A stretch of 64,000 nt of DNA from Halomonas citrativorans. GTDB lineage: Bacteria; Pseudomonadota; Gammaproteobacteria; Pseudomonadales; Halomonadaceae. Positions 53,049-64,000 of the stretch are shown here, piece after piece. A program made the translations under genes and the position numbers. The notes beneath the pieces are model-generated. The model worked only from the letters and a program-made list of their open reading frames with translations. It ran no database searches and was not told the DNA's origin. The DNA lies in contig NZ_FUKM01000017.1 in NCBI RefSeq assembly GCF_900163645.1, forward strand, positions 1 through 64,000, written 5' to 3'. The stretch's first letter is position 1; every line of letters begins with the position of its first letter.

Positions 53049-53821
53049 TAGCGTGTCTCCTGAAGGGTAGTGGCCTGCCGTTCCTCGGCAGGCTCAGATG
53101 ATTGCTGTTTAAGAATCGCGGCATAACGGTCGGCAACATTGGCACGCGAGGCACTGACGTGGCGGCGCATTAATAGCTCAGCAAGTTCGGCGTCACCTGC
53201 TTCAATGGCATCCACGATCCGGTGGTGCTCAACAAAGGCGCGCTGCGGGCGCGTACCGCTGGCACTAAACTGCGTACGATAAAGGCGCACCAGGTAGTAC
53301 AAGTCATTGCACAGCAGGCTCATTAGCATCTTGTTGTGGCTGCCTTGCACAATGCGGTAATGAAAGTCGAGATCGCCCTCACGCTGATAATAAGCTTCAC
53401 CGCGTTGTAAATCGGCCTGCCCTTCGTGCAATGCCAGCACATCACGAAGGCCTTGTATTTCCTCTGCCGACATATGCTCCGCCGCTAGCCTTGCGGCCAT
53501 GCTTTCCAACGCTTCGCGTACATCAAAGAGCTCTATCAGCTCTTTCATAGAGAGCTTAACGACGCGTGCGCCGACGTGAGGTACGCGCTCAATCAAGCGG
53601 TGAGACTCTAAACGCCGCATGGCTTCGCGAAGCGGACCACGAGAAATGCCGTACGTTTTTGAAAGCCCGGGCTCAGTGATTTTGCTGCCTGGCGCCAGGA
53701 CGCCACGAACAATATCGCTTTGAAGCTGATGAAATACCCGCTCGGCAAGCGTTCGCACTTCAGGCGGTACCATTTCAAGCGGCGAATCGTCACAATTAGA
53801 AGAGGAAACGGGTAAGCGCAT
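53048..53821 (-). CDS. GntR/FCD-family regulator of the prp cluster
   Basis: A 257-aa regulator. A GntR winged helix (about 27-85; [22 protein letters not shown] is the recognition region) is followed by an all-helical FCD ligand domain with the metal-binding His set expected for binding a small carboxylate. As the first gene of the operon it probably represses the cluster until 2-methylcitrate or a related acid appears. The ATG at 53821 lies next to a perfect palindrome and has no clear ribosome-binding site; an ATG 16 codons later is possible. Confidence 0.9.
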   Translation of the reverse strand: MRLPVSSSNCDDSPLEMVPPEVRTLAERVFHQLQSDIVRGVLAPGSKITEPGLSKTYGISRGPLREAMRRLESHRLIERVPHVGARVVKLSMKELIELFDVREALESMAARLAAEHMSAEEIQGLRDVLALHEGQADLQRGEAYYQREGDLDFHYRIVQGSHNKMLMSLLCNDLYYLVRLYRTQFSASGTRPQRAFVEHHRIVDAIEAGDAELAELLMRRHVSASRANVADRYAAILKQQSSEPAEERQATTLQETR

Positions 53822-53826
53822 GTTTG

Positions 53827-53838
53827 ATTGTCGACAAT
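53827..53838. promoter_or_regulatory. GntR-type operator at the prp promoter
   Basis: ATTGTCGACAAT is a perfect palindrome of the TTGTCGACAA type used by FadR/FCD GntR proteins. It lies 6 bp before the gntR start codon and about 10 bp after the predicted transcription start, a position suited to repression. Confidence 0.65.
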
Positions 53839-53854
53839 TAGAGAAGGTGATGAA

Positions 53855-53883
53855 ACTTTAGCTTTATGACTTTAAACCGTCAA
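53855..53883 (-). promoter_or_regulatory. predicted promoter of gntR-prpBC-acnD-prpFD
   Basis: TTGACG (53878-53883) and TAAAGT (53855-53860) on the minus strand are 17 bp apart. The start would be near 53848. The operator palindrome lies just downstream. Confidence 0.55.
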
Positions 53884-53945
53884 CCCTTCAATATAGGCGA
53901 TATGATGCATCTTTCGTTGTACGCAGAAAGTCTAGCGCTTGACCC

Positions 53946-53957
53946 AATGTCTACAAT
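53946..53957. promoter_or_regulatory. second operator-like site upstream of prp
   Basis: AATGTCTACAAT matches the site at 53827 at 10 of 12 positions and lies 119 bp away centre to centre. It could serve looping repression or divergent control of pabB. Only suggestive. Confidence 0.35.
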
Positions 53958-54056
53958 CTTCCAAAAAACGTGAGAAATGCGTCGATGGCACGACTGGTGT
54001 CAATCTTGCTCGCCCTCTAAGATAGGCACCCCTTTCATTCGCTAGGCGTTCGCTAC

Positions 54057-55430
54057 ATGACCAAGGCATTGTCGGCCTTTACTCTGCCCTACTCCCTCGA
54101 CCCATTACATTTATTTAATGCGCTTCGCCAACGCCCCGGGGCCGTATTGCTGGATAGTGGACGCCCTGCCGCTACAGGGCGCTATGACATTATGAGCAGT
54201 GACCCGTTAGCGACACTGGAAGTCGATGTTTCAGGAAAGTCAGCGCTCACTAGCGACTACCTTGAGGTATCAGCCCTGCCGCCGGATGACGGCTTTTTCC
54301 AGCAGCAGTGGCTACTCGATCAATTGCCGAGCCGAATTAGCGCGCAAGGCTTACACGCCCAGCATGACCACTTGCCTTTTATGGGTGGGCTAATAGGTTA
54401 TTGGGGTTATGACTTAGGGCGCCAGCCCTTGGCAAGCACTCACCAACCCAATGCCACCCGCTTACCCCAAGCACGCCTGGGCTTATACGACTGGTGTATT
54501 ACGCTCGACCACGAAACTCAGCAAGCCTGGCTGATTGCCACCGCGCAGCGCCGCGAACAGGTGCTTCAGTGGTTAAGCCAACCGGCGGTTAACCGCGAAC
54601 CGTTTATCTTAACCGAGCCCTTCCAGGCCGAGCTTAACCGAAGTGAATATTCAAAACGCTTCCAGGCCGTTCAGCGTTACATACGAGCAGGCGACTGTTA
54701 TCAAATCAACCTTGCCCAACGCCTTTCAGCCGCTTATCAAGGCGATGAGTGGCAGGCGTATCTGCGCTTACGAAACGCCACTCCCACTCCTTTCTCAGGG
54801 TTTATGGCGTGGGGCGACCAGGCTCTCCTTTCCCTTTCGCCAGAGCGCTTTATTCAGTGCCGAAACGGCGCTGTGGAGACACGCCCCATTAAAGGCACTC
54901 GCCCTCGAGGCGCGACAAAAGAAGAGGACATTGCACTCGCCAACCAACTGATGAGCAGCACGAAAGATCGCGCCGAAAATGTGATGATCGTTGATTTGTT
55001 GCGCAATGACCTTGGTCGCGTATGCAAACCTGGCACTATTCATGTGCCTCAGCTTTGCCAGTTAGAGAGCTACCCTAACGTCCACCACCTGGTCAGCGTG
55101 GTGCAGGGCCAGCTTGCACCGGGCGCCTCGCCGCTGACTTTATTAGCCGCCGCCTTCCCCGGGGGCTCGATCACGGGTGCCCCCAAAATTCGTGCGATGG
55201 AAATTATTGCAGAGCTGGAACCCTGCCAGCGCAGCGCGTACTGCGGAAGCATGGGCTACGTCGATATACGCGGCAGCATGGATACATCGATTACTATCCG
55301 CACGCTGGTGGCTGATGCAGGCAAGCTGCACGTATGGGGCGGCGGCGGCCTGGTTGCCGACTCAGCGCTTGAGGAAGAGTACGTGGAGACACTGGATAAG
55401 ATTCGTCATCTTATTAAGGCACTGGAATAA
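54057..55430 (+). CDS. pabB: aminodeoxychorismate synthase component I
   Basis: A 457-aa chorismate-using enzyme that, with PabA, makes 4-amino-4-deoxychorismate for folate. CYQINLAQRLSA, TRPIKGTRPRG, the DLLRNDLGRVC segment and GSITGAPKIRAMEIIAELEP are the chorismate-binding motifs; the N-terminal domain is the tryptophan-binding-like fold. PIKGT (rather than PIAGT) favours PabB over TrpE. The ribosome-binding site is weak. pabA is not nearby. Confidence 0.95.
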   Translation: MTKALSAFTLPYSLDPLHLFNALRQRPGAVLLDSGRPAATGRYDIMSSDPLATLEVDVSGKSALTSDYLEVSALPPDDGFFQQQWLLDQLPSRISAQGLHAQHDHLPFMGGLIGYWGYDLGRQPLASTHQPNATRLPQARLGLYDWCITLDHETQQAWLIATAQRREQVLQWLSQPAVNREPFILTEPFQAELNRSEYSKRFQAVQRYIRAGDCYQINLAQRLSAAYQGDEWQAYLRLRNATPTPFSGFMAWGDQALLSLSPERFIQCRNGAVETRPIKGTRPRGATKEEDIALANQLMSSTKDRAENVMIVDLLRNDLGRVCKPGTIHVPQLCQLESYPNVHHLVSVVQGQLAPGASPLTLLAAAFPGGSITGAPKIRAMEIIAELEPCQRSAYCGSMGYVDIRGSMDTSITIRTLVADAGKLHVWGGGGLVADSALEEEYVETLDKIRHLIKALE

Positions 55431-55547
55431 CAGCCACCGTACTTAAATCAAAAAGGAATATAAAAGCCAAACCAAACGGTATTGGGGGGAACGACAGGCA
55501 ATTTGATAGCCTAGCGGTATGGTTCATTAATATGACAAGGAGGCAGC

Positions 55548-56183
55548 ATGTCCTCATCGCTAGATGCGATCAATCGTGATTTTTCCGAGACCGGTTTTAG
55601 CAAGAACCCACAAGCACTTATTGAGTGGGCGTTAACACAAGGTGAAAGGGCGATCTGTACGACGAACTTTCGCCCTTTTGAAGCCGTTATTCTGCACATG
55701 GTGACGCAGGTCCGTCCTGACATGCCGATTGTCTGGATGGACAGTGGCTATAACACCGAAGCCACTTATCAATTCGCCGACGAGCTAATAACGCGCTTGA
55801 ACCTGAACATGGTCAGCTATATACCCAAGCGGACACGCGCGCACCGTGAAGCGCTCGAAGGCCCCATGCCGGGCATTGATGACTCGCACCATGCGGCGTT
55901 CACCCAAGAGGTCAAAATCGAGCCGTTTGAACGTGCATTAAGTGAGATGCGCCCTGACGTATGGTTTACAGCGCTTCGTGCAGAAGACACGCCCGAACGG
56001 GCCAAAATGCAGCCCGTCAGCCGTAACAGTGATGGGCTGGTTAAAGTGGCGCCGGTGTTGCATTGGAGTGCCAAAGAGATGTATCAATATTTACAGGCGC
56101 ACGACCTGCCTAACAACTTCGATTACTTCGACCCCACCAAGGTGGAAGAGAAACGCGAGTGTGGCTTGCACCTACAGCATTAA
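55548..56183 (+). CDS. cysH: divergent PAPS/APS reductase family protein (CysH-like)
   Basis: A 211-aa adenine-nucleotide alpha-hydrolase-like protein. The C-terminal ECGLH (Cys205) is the catalytic cysteine motif of sulfonucleotide reductases, and DSGYNTEATYQFADEL aligns with the family. It lacks the CC and CxxC pairs that bind the [4Fe-4S] cluster of APS reductases, so it is formally of the PAPS type. It is shorter than E. coli CysH (244 aa). The usual P-loop (SSSFG) reads CTTNFRPFEA and the GLRREQ-like motif reads ALRAEDTPERA, so substrate and activity are uncertain. AAGGAGG precedes the ATG. cysB converges on it from downstream. Confidence 0.78.
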   Translation: MSSSLDAINRDFSETGFSKNPQALIEWALTQGERAICTTNFRPFEAVILHMVTQVRPDMPIVWMDSGYNTEATYQFADELITRLNLNMVSYIPKRTRAHREALEGPMPGIDDSHHAAFTQEVKIEPFERALSEMRPDVWFTALRAEDTPERAKMQPVSRNSDGLVKVAPVLHWSAKEMYQYLQAHDLPNNFDYFDPTKVEEKRECGLHLQH

Positions 56184-56187
56184 ACCT

Positions 56188-56251
56188 TTCTCTGAAAATC
56201 TGTCACTGAAAACCCGTCGTTGAAAAGCCAGGTACTGAAAACCCTGGCACC
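56188..56251. repeat. degenerate 14-15-bp repeats after cysH
   Basis: Four imperfect copies of a CTGAAAA-type unit (near 56191, 56205, 56220 and 56234) follow one another at 14-15 bp spacing. The units are diverged, and no function is evident. Confidence 0.45.
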
Positions 56252-56271
56252 GAGGTTAGGAACGTACGACT

Positions 56272-56327
56272 CACGTTGTTAGCGGCTTTCCAGCGGTTTC
56301 GCTGGCATCATGCCCCCTAACAACGTG
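56272..56327. other. nested hairpin between cysH and cysB
   Basis: Outer arms CACGTTGTTAG (56272-56282) and CTAACAACGTG (56317-56327) are a perfect 11 bp. Inside, CCAGCG/CGCTGG (56290-56305) form a 6-bp hairpin around GTTT. It lies between two convergent genes and may stop transcription from both sides, although no T run follows. Confidence 0.55.
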
Positions 56328-56381
56328 GGCGCTTAAAGCGTTAATACATTATGCTCGTAATACGTCAGTACCCACAAAATA

Positions 56382-57365
<984 letters not shown>

Positions 57366-57460
57366 TCATTATCTATACCGATAAGCAGGCAGGTCATCTA
57401 ACGCTGGCACCGCCTATCTTGCACTCGCCACAAAGCACTATTTGGCATAAAAAAACATTC

Positions 57461-57482
57461 TATAATTCACTTATATTATAAG
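57461..57482. promoter_or_regulatory. AT-rich control region between cysB and trxA
   Basis: The divergent interval holds a consensus TATAAT (57461-57466, plus strand) next to the near-palindrome CTTATATTATAAG (57470-57482). No good -35 was found at the right distance on the plus strand. It may be a CysB autoregulation or trxA promoter element. Confidence 0.35.
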
Positions 57483-57673
57483 AGATAACCTCTATTAGCA
57501 TCTATTAATTTTGTAATTAACCACAAAAATAAGCGCAGATATTTGCCAGCAAACGCCGCGCCCGCTAACATCTGCCGACTTGGCGCAATGAAAGTGCGCA
57601 GGTTTAACGCGTAATGACCGTTGCTCCATTTGAGGCAACGACACTGCAAGAGCAACGCAAACGGGAGAAGCAA

Positions 57674-57997
57674 ATGGCTAATAATGTTGACGTCACTAAC
57701 GCTAATTTTGAGCAAGAAGTCCTCAACGCCGACCAGCCTGTGCTGCTAAAATTTTGGGCGCCTTGGTGTGGCCCCTGTAAAGTTATGGCACCGGTTGTCG
57801 ATGAAGTGGCTGCCGAGCGCGGTGATAACTTAAAAGTTGTCAGCGTAAACGTTGACGACGCGCCTGAAATTGCCGCTGAACAAGGCGTACGCGGTGTACC
57901 GACCGTTATGCTGTTCAAGTCTGGTACCAAAGTTGCCTCACTGGTAGGCGCGCAATCCAAGTCTCAACTAACGCAATTCATCGACCAAAACGCTTGA
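57674..57997 (+). CDS. trxA: thioredoxin
   Basis: A 107-aa cytosolic thioredoxin with WAPWCGPCKVMAP (CGPC active site) and the cis-proline in GVRGVPTVMLF. The ATG at 57674 has GGGAGAAG upstream; a longer frame from 57614 is spurious. It supplies electrons to PAPS reductase and ribonucleotide reductase, which fits the neighbouring sulfur genes. The usual partner rho is not downstream here. Confidence 0.96.
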   Translation: MANNVDVTNANFEQEVLNADQPVLLKFWAPWCGPCKVMAPVVDEVAAERGDNLKVVSVNVDDAPEIAAEQGVRGVPTVMLFKSGTKVASLVGAQSKSQLTQFIDQNA

Positions 57998-58003
57998 TGA
58001 ATT

Positions 58004-58032
58004 GGCCACCGCCGGCACAACCGGTGGTGGCC
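58004..58032. terminator. hairpin between convergent trxA and AI-2E permease genes
   Basis: A 12-bp stem (GGCCACCGCCGG with CCGGTGGTGGCC, one G-T pair) closes a 5-base loop between two converging genes. There is no T run, so intrinsic termination is uncertain. Confidence 0.45.
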
Positions 58033-58047
58033 GTGCGGCCCCTCCTG

Positions 58048-59199
58048 TTAACTCTCCCCCTCTTTTAGATCCACTTCGTGCGTATCACTATTTTTACGTT
58101 TCCACGGTGCGCGACCTGCATCTTGCTGGCTTAGATAACGCCCGGTGCGGTGTCTCCCTGGTCCCAGAAAATGGGCAATCCAGCGCGTCTGCGGATGGCT
58201 ATCCAAGGCAATTTTTAGGGTCATGGTTAACACGACAGATAGCAGCATCCCCGCCGGTCCAAAAATCCACCCCCAAACAACCAGCGAAAGAAACGCCACA
58301 AACGTTGAAAGCCCTAGCGCTTGCCCCATGACACGCGGTTCAATCAGGTTACCAAGTACAAAGTTAATGACCAGATAAGCGGACGCCAGCAGCAGCGCCT
58401 GTAGTGCGCCACCGTCCTGGGACACCAGAAGCAGCAGCACTGGAGGGATGGCCGCAAGTGCTGAGCCAATGTTAGGGATAAAGTTAAGCCCAAACGCCAG
58501 AACGCCCCAAAGTAATGGGAAATCAACCCCAACAATCACACAGGAGAGCCAAATCAATACCGCCGTGGCCAAGCTAATCATTGTTTTTACGGCCAAATAG
58601 CGCTTTAGCGTTAAGCTGAATTCGCTAAATCGCTTTAGACTAGGCGCAGGGTTTTCCAAGGCACGCGAAACTTTTTGGCGAAGGTTCAGCGTTTCAAACA
58701 GCATAAAAATAACCAGCAACCCCACGATGATACTTTGCATCACCAGGTTGCCCAGTTCACTCAACAGCATCGCCACCCAAGAAGAGCCTTCCTCATCCGT
58801 ATTGAAAAAGACGGCGCTAAGCTCATCAGGGTCAATATTGAAGCCATGCATGGCGAGCGTATTAAGCAAATCCCAGTAGTGCTCGTAAAGCCGCTCCTCA
58901 ATATCAGGCAGCGCCGCCACAAAGGTGCTAAAACTGTTGACGACCAACACGCCAATCAGTGAAAGAAACCCCAACAACACCATCAGGGTTAAAAAAGCCG
59001 ACATTCTCATGCTCAGGCCACAACGGTGTAGCCACTGCACCGGAGAGGTACACACTACCGCGATAAATACCGCCAGTAGCAAGGGTACAAGTAAATCTGC
59101 CCCCACTTTCATTCCCGCAATAATCACCACTAATGCCGCTAGCGCCAACGTGGCATTTAAGGGGATACTTCGATAATCCTCATCCGATAATTTCGACAT
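58048..59199 (-). CDS. AI-2E family (PerM-like) transporter
   Basis: A 383-aa inner-membrane protein of the AI-2 exporter/PerM family with about seven or eight helices. The region LNFIPNIGSALAAIPPVLLLL and NLIEPRVMGQALGLSTFVAFLSLVVWGWIFGPAGMLLSVVLT is the family signature. The soluble insert at about 95-150 is acidic. Members export AI-2 or exchange sodium for protons (salt tolerance); the role here cannot be told. The C-terminal 40 residues are charged. A GAGG site lies close before the ATG. Confidence 0.88.
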   Translation of the reverse strand: MSKLSDEDYRSIPLNATLALAALVVIIAGMKVGADLLVPLLLAVFIAVVCTSPVQWLHRCGLSMRMSAFLTLMVLLGFLSLIGVLVVNSFSTFVAALPDIEERLYEHYWDLLNTLAMHGFNIDPDELSAVFFNTDEEGSSWVAMLLSELGNLVMQSIIVGLLVIFMLFETLNLRQKVSRALENPAPSLKRFSEFSLTLKRYLAVKTMISLATAVLIWLSCVIVGVDFPLLWGVLAFGLNFIPNIGSALAAIPPVLLLLVSQDGGALQALLLASAYLVINFVLGNLIEPRVMGQALGLSTFVAFLSLVVWGWIFGPAGMLLSVVLTMTLKIALDSHPQTRWIAHFLGPGRHRTGRYLSQQDAGRAPWKRKNSDTHEVDLKEGES

Positions 59200-59394
59200 A
59201 GCCTCATCCTTAGCTCGTTACCCGTACATAATGGCGGTAATAAAGGTATTGCACAAACCGTGCAAATAATAAGCAACTGTTTTGCGTCACCTCTTTTACG
59301 CTGAACTTTCCCCGTAGTCGCTATTCCAAGCAAACGTCTATACTTTTAATTGACGCGCACCAGGATAGTTTTCTCTACCTCAAGGAGTTTCTCT

Positions 59395-61447
<2,053 letters not shown>

Positions 61448-61736
61448 TTATTCCTTGGCCTGTATTCAGTTAAACACGGCGCCAAACGCCAGTATCAAAG
61501 GCCCCTATTGTAGGCAAAAGCACGGCGGGGAGCTATGGGGGCGTTATAGCAACGTGCCCGGCAACTCACGTCGACGGGTAAATAACCAGAGGCCGCTTCC
61601 AAGCCGCGGCCGCCCGTAAGCGCTCACTTCGCCCATTACAAGCCCCCGCCCCTCCTACTAAAAAGTGATAAAGTGCGCGCCGAATCGTAATCCTGCTATT
61701 GATCAACCGTAAATAAAACTCCAAGGAGAGAGATCC

Positions 61737-62987
61737 GTGAGCACATCACAAGGCGCCTTCGGCTGGTGGAGAGGCATCGCCCTCTGGAAGAAAATTCTCG
61801 TAGGTTTAGCGCTAGGGATAGCGGCGGGTGCGCTACTGGGTGAAAACGCCAGCATCTTTAAGCCACTGGGCGATATTTTTATTAACGCGATCATGATGCT
61901 GATCGTACCGCTGGTATTCTCAACACTGGTTGTCGGCATTACGTCGATGCGCGACCCGCAAAAAATGGGCCGCATTGGCGCCCGCACCATAGGCCTTTAT
62001 CTTTTGACCACGGCCTTTGCTATCAGTATTGGGTTGCTGCTTTCGACACTGTTACAGCCTGGGGCAGGCGTTAACATCAGTTTTGATAGCGGCGTGGATG
62101 CAAGCGAGGCGCCTACCCTGGCGTCCATTTTGATTAACCTGGTGCCCCGCAACCCCATTGATGCGCTGGCCAACGGCAACATTCTGCAAATTATTGTATT
62201 TGCGATTGGCTTGGGCATTTCACTGACCCTGATTGGTGAAAAGGGTGAAGCACTGGTTGTGGTGTTCGATAGCTTTGCCGAGGCGATGTACAAGCTCACG
62301 GGCATTGTTATGGCCTTTGCCCCTTTTGGGGTGTTTGGCCTAATGGCGCATGTATCTGGCCAATACGGACTGGAAATCTTGTTACCACTCGCCAAGCTGA
62401 TTGGCGTAGTGTATTTGGCCTGTGCGCTGCATGTTCTTGTGATTTATTCAGGCTTTATTCGCCTGTTGGGGCGGCTTAATCCAGTGCGGTATCTCCAGGG
62501 CAGCCTGGACGCCATGATGATAGCATTCTCCTCCGCCTCTTCGGCAGGATCACTGCCGGTATCGATTCGCTGTGCCCAGAAAAACCTGGGCGTATCTGAA
62601 GGCGTTTCAAGCTTTGTACTGCCAGTGGGCGCGACCATTAATATGGATGGTACAGCGCTTTACCAGGGCGTCGTCGTGCTGTTTATTGCCCAAATGCTGG
62701 GTATTGAGCTGAGCCTGGTCGACTACGGCATGATTGTCGCCACTGGCACGCTTGCCTCCATTGGCACCGCGGGCGTACCCGGTGCGGGTCTTATCATGCT
62801 CTCCATTGTCATGGCTCAAATTGGCCTACCGCTTGAAGCCATCGCTGTCGTAGCAGGTATCGACCGCATTCTCGATATGGCGCGCACCAGCGTTAACGTC
62901 GCAGGCGACATTATGGTCACTACCCTAGTGGGTAAAAGCGAAGGCGAATTGAACCTCGACGTTTATAACGCCGATAATAAAGCCTGA
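61737..62987 (+). CDS. dicarboxylate/amino acid:cation symporter (DAACS family)
   Basis: A 416-aa sodium- or proton-coupled transporter of the GltP/DctA/Glt family. The serine-rich hairpin AFSSASSAGSLPVS and the substrate loop INMDGTALYQ are present, as is DRILDMARTSVNVAGD. Eight helices and two re-entrant loops are expected. Glutamate, aspartate or C4-dicarboxylates are likely substrates; the Asp in the last motif and the DMARTSVN sequence lean to acidic amino acids. The start is GTG with AAGGAGAG upstream. Confidence 0.92.
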   Translation: MSTSQGAFGWWRGIALWKKILVGLALGIAAGALLGENASIFKPLGDIFINAIMMLIVPLVFSTLVVGITSMRDPQKMGRIGARTIGLYLLTTAFAISIGLLLSTLLQPGAGVNISFDSGVDASEAPTLASILINLVPRNPIDALANGNILQIIVFAIGLGISLTLIGEKGEALVVVFDSFAEAMYKLTGIVMAFAPFGVFGLMAHVSGQYGLEILLPLAKLIGVVYLACALHVLVIYSGFIRLLGRLNPVRYLQGSLDAMMIAFSSASSAGSLPVSIRCAQKNLGVSEGVSSFVLPVGATINMDGTALYQGVVVLFIAQMLGIELSLVDYGMIVATGTLASIGTAGVPGAGLIMLSIVMAQIGLPLEAIAVVAGIDRILDMARTSVNVAGDIMVTTLVGKSEGELNLDVYNADNKA

Positions 62988-63006
62988 CAGCCCGCCCCAC
63001 GCCAGA

Positions 63007-63036
63007 ATACTCTGCGACGAGACCGTTGCAGAGTAT
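63007..63036 (+). other. stem-loop ahead of the DUF4202 gene
   Basis: ATACTCTGC (63007-63015) pairs with GCAGAGTAT (63028-63036), a perfect 9-bp stem with a 12-base loop. It lies between the symporter stop and the ribosome-binding site of the next gene. There is no T run. Confidence 0.45.
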
Positions 63037-63061
63037 CGCGACAGCTAACCAGGAGAGCATC

Positions 63062-63643
63062 ATGTCCCACCGCCTTGAACAGGTATTAACCGCGCTGGAC
63101 CAGCTTCATAGCGAAGACCCGAAAATGGTCAACGTGGCCGATGAGCCGTTACCCGCCGAGCTGCTTTACGCACAGCGCATGAGCAAATGGCTTGCTCACC
63201 TTAACCAGACACCCAGCGAGTGCTTAAAAATTGCTGTCCGCGCCCAGCACTTGCAGCGCTGGCAGGTAACGCGCGAAGCGTACCCCGAAGGTCGAGTAGG
63301 CTACTTAACCTGGCGGCGCGACCAGGGTATCCGCGCGGGCGACACGGCCGCCCAATTAATGCGTGAAGCAAGCTATAGCGCAGAGGACGCCGAGCGAGTG
63401 ATCACACTCATCACCAAAAAGGGGTTGGGGCGTGACACCGACGTACAGACACTAGAAGACTGCGCCTGTCTGGTATTTTTGGAAAACTACTTTGCCGATT
63501 TTTCGCGCAAGGTCGAACATGACCATATGGTGCGAATTATTCAAAAAACCTGGCGCAAGATGTCACCCCAAGCCCATGAATTAGCCCTGACACTGCCCAT
63601 GTCACCTACTTCTGCCGCCCTGGTAAAAGAAGCTTTGAGCTAG
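63062..63643 (+). CDS. DUF4202 domain protein
   Basis: A 193-aa protein of the DUF4202 family: mostly helical, with LYAQRMSKWL, CLKIAVRAQHLQRWQ, REAYPEGRVGYLTWRR and DCACLVFLENYF. Several conserved His, Arg and Asp residues suggest an HD-like metal-dependent fold, but the function is unknown. AGGAGAGC precedes the ATG at 63062; a longer frame from 63026 is spurious. It follows the symporter gene and may share its transcript. Confidence 0.85.
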   Translation: MSHRLEQVLTALDQLHSEDPKMVNVADEPLPAELLYAQRMSKWLAHLNQTPSECLKIAVRAQHLQRWQVTREAYPEGRVGYLTWRRDQGIRAGDTAAQLMREASYSAEDAERVITLITKKGLGRDTDVQTLEDCACLVFLENYFADFSRKVEHDHMVRIIQKTWRKMSPQAHELALTLPMSPTSAALVKEALS

Positions 63644-63733
63644 CATTTTTAGCGCAGGGTGCAGCCAGGCAGGCACTGAGGTAAAGTAGTGCTCTCTTTT
63701 TTTGATGCCCTGGCACTGACGGCTTGAACGATT

Positions 63734-64000
63734 ATGATTGCATCGCTGGACTCTCGGACCGCCCCGTTTGAACGCTTGGCCTCCCACTACATGCGCTTTC
63801 TGGAAGCCCTTAAAACACGCGGCTTCGATGGTGAGATTGCCCCTGACTACGCCCACCGCACGGTGCTGGCAACCGACAACTCGATCTATCAGCGTCTGCC
63901 CCAGGCGGCGGTGTTTCCCCGCCATGCAGAAGACCTGGAATGCCTGGCCAAACTGGCCGCTGAAGCGCCTTACCGCGAGGTGGTGTTAACGCCGCGAGGC
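63734..64000 (+). CDS. ydiJ: YdiJ-like FAD-binding/Fe-S dehydrogenase, N-terminal part
   Basis: The first 89 codons of a gene running off the window. ERLASHYMRFLEALKTRGF...APDYAHRTVLATDNSIYQRLPQAAVFPRHAEDLECLAKLA...LTPRG matches the N-terminus of E. coli YdiJ (about 1018 aa), a D-2-hydroxyglutarate-oxidising type of FAD-linked oxidase with a C-terminal Fe-S domain. TDNSIYQ and VFPR start the FAD-binding domain. The ribosome-binding site is weak. Confidence 0.88.
   Translation, partial: MIASLDSRTAPFERLASHYMRFLEALKTRGFDGEIAPDYAHRTVLATDNSIYQRLPQAAVFPRHAEDLECLAKLAAEAPYREVVLTPRG

Noticed and set aside
45520..53821. The prp cluster as a novel pathway
   Set aside because: The order gntR-prpB-prpC-acnD-prpF-prpD is a known variant of the 2-methylcitrate cycle; only its control elements are worth a closer look.

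Overview
The window reads as chromosomal DNA of a Halomonas/Vreelandella-type gammaproteobacterium (Halomonadaceae). The evidence is Pseudomonas-like gene order (gacA-uvrC-pgsA-tRNA; dnaX-ybaB-recR; mlaA with a PP2C regulator and a STAS protein), PsrA-type fatty-acid operators, a GntR/acnD/prpF-type propionate cluster and moderate GC. Almost everything is housekeeping or central metabolism. I see no phage, integrase, transposase, CRISPR array or defence island, and I found no convincing new multi-gene system. The more interesting signals are regulatory and structural.

Layout. 1-600: 5' tip of a 16S rRNA gene (minus) with its leader, boxA and promoters. 603-5612: fatty-acid degradation genes (acyl-CoA dehydrogenase, HSD10-type SDR, TetR regulator, thiolase). 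5688-10503: pstSCAB phosphate transporter with a Pho box and no phoU. 10579-14645: Bcr/CflA efflux pump, chemoreceptor, transaldolase. 14644-18314: STAS protein, PP2C regulator, mlaA and a KAS III-like synthase. 18427-24408: hrpA and fadD, the latter behind a PsrA-like box. 24483-28256: glutamine amidotransferase with a tandem repeat at its stop codon, a small membrane protein, oligopeptidase B and an unlisted 54-aa ORF. 28343-34479: ycgN-acpH-ycgL-rnd, recR-ybaB-dnaX and grxD. 34686-39613: argF, tRNA-Ala, gacA-uvrC-pgsA and a tRNA Gly-Cys-Leu cluster. 39770-45352: nadB, ygfX-sdhE, ihfB-lapA-lapB, pyrF and a ComEA-like protein. 45402-53957: the 2-methylcitrate cycle cluster (gntR-prpB-prpC-acnD-prpF-prpD) with two operator-like palindromes. 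54057-64000: pabB, a divergent cysH-like gene, cysB, trxA, an AI-2E-family permease, a SIMPL protein, serS, a dicarboxylate/amino-acid symporter, a DUF4202 protein and the start of a ydiJ-like dehydrogenase.

Functional links. Two PsrA-like boxes (2458-2481 and 24391-24408) suggest that fadD (activation) and the acyl-CoA dehydrogenase are co-regulated. Propionyl-CoA from odd-chain degradation would enter the prp cluster. pstSCAB looks PhoB-controlled. The mlaA, PP2C and STAS genes look like one transcription unit that pairs outer-membrane lipid transport with a partner-switch module.

Starts were chosen from ribosome-binding sites and family alignment. Many genes here use GTG or TTG. All function calls rest on motifs recognised by eye; no database search was run.
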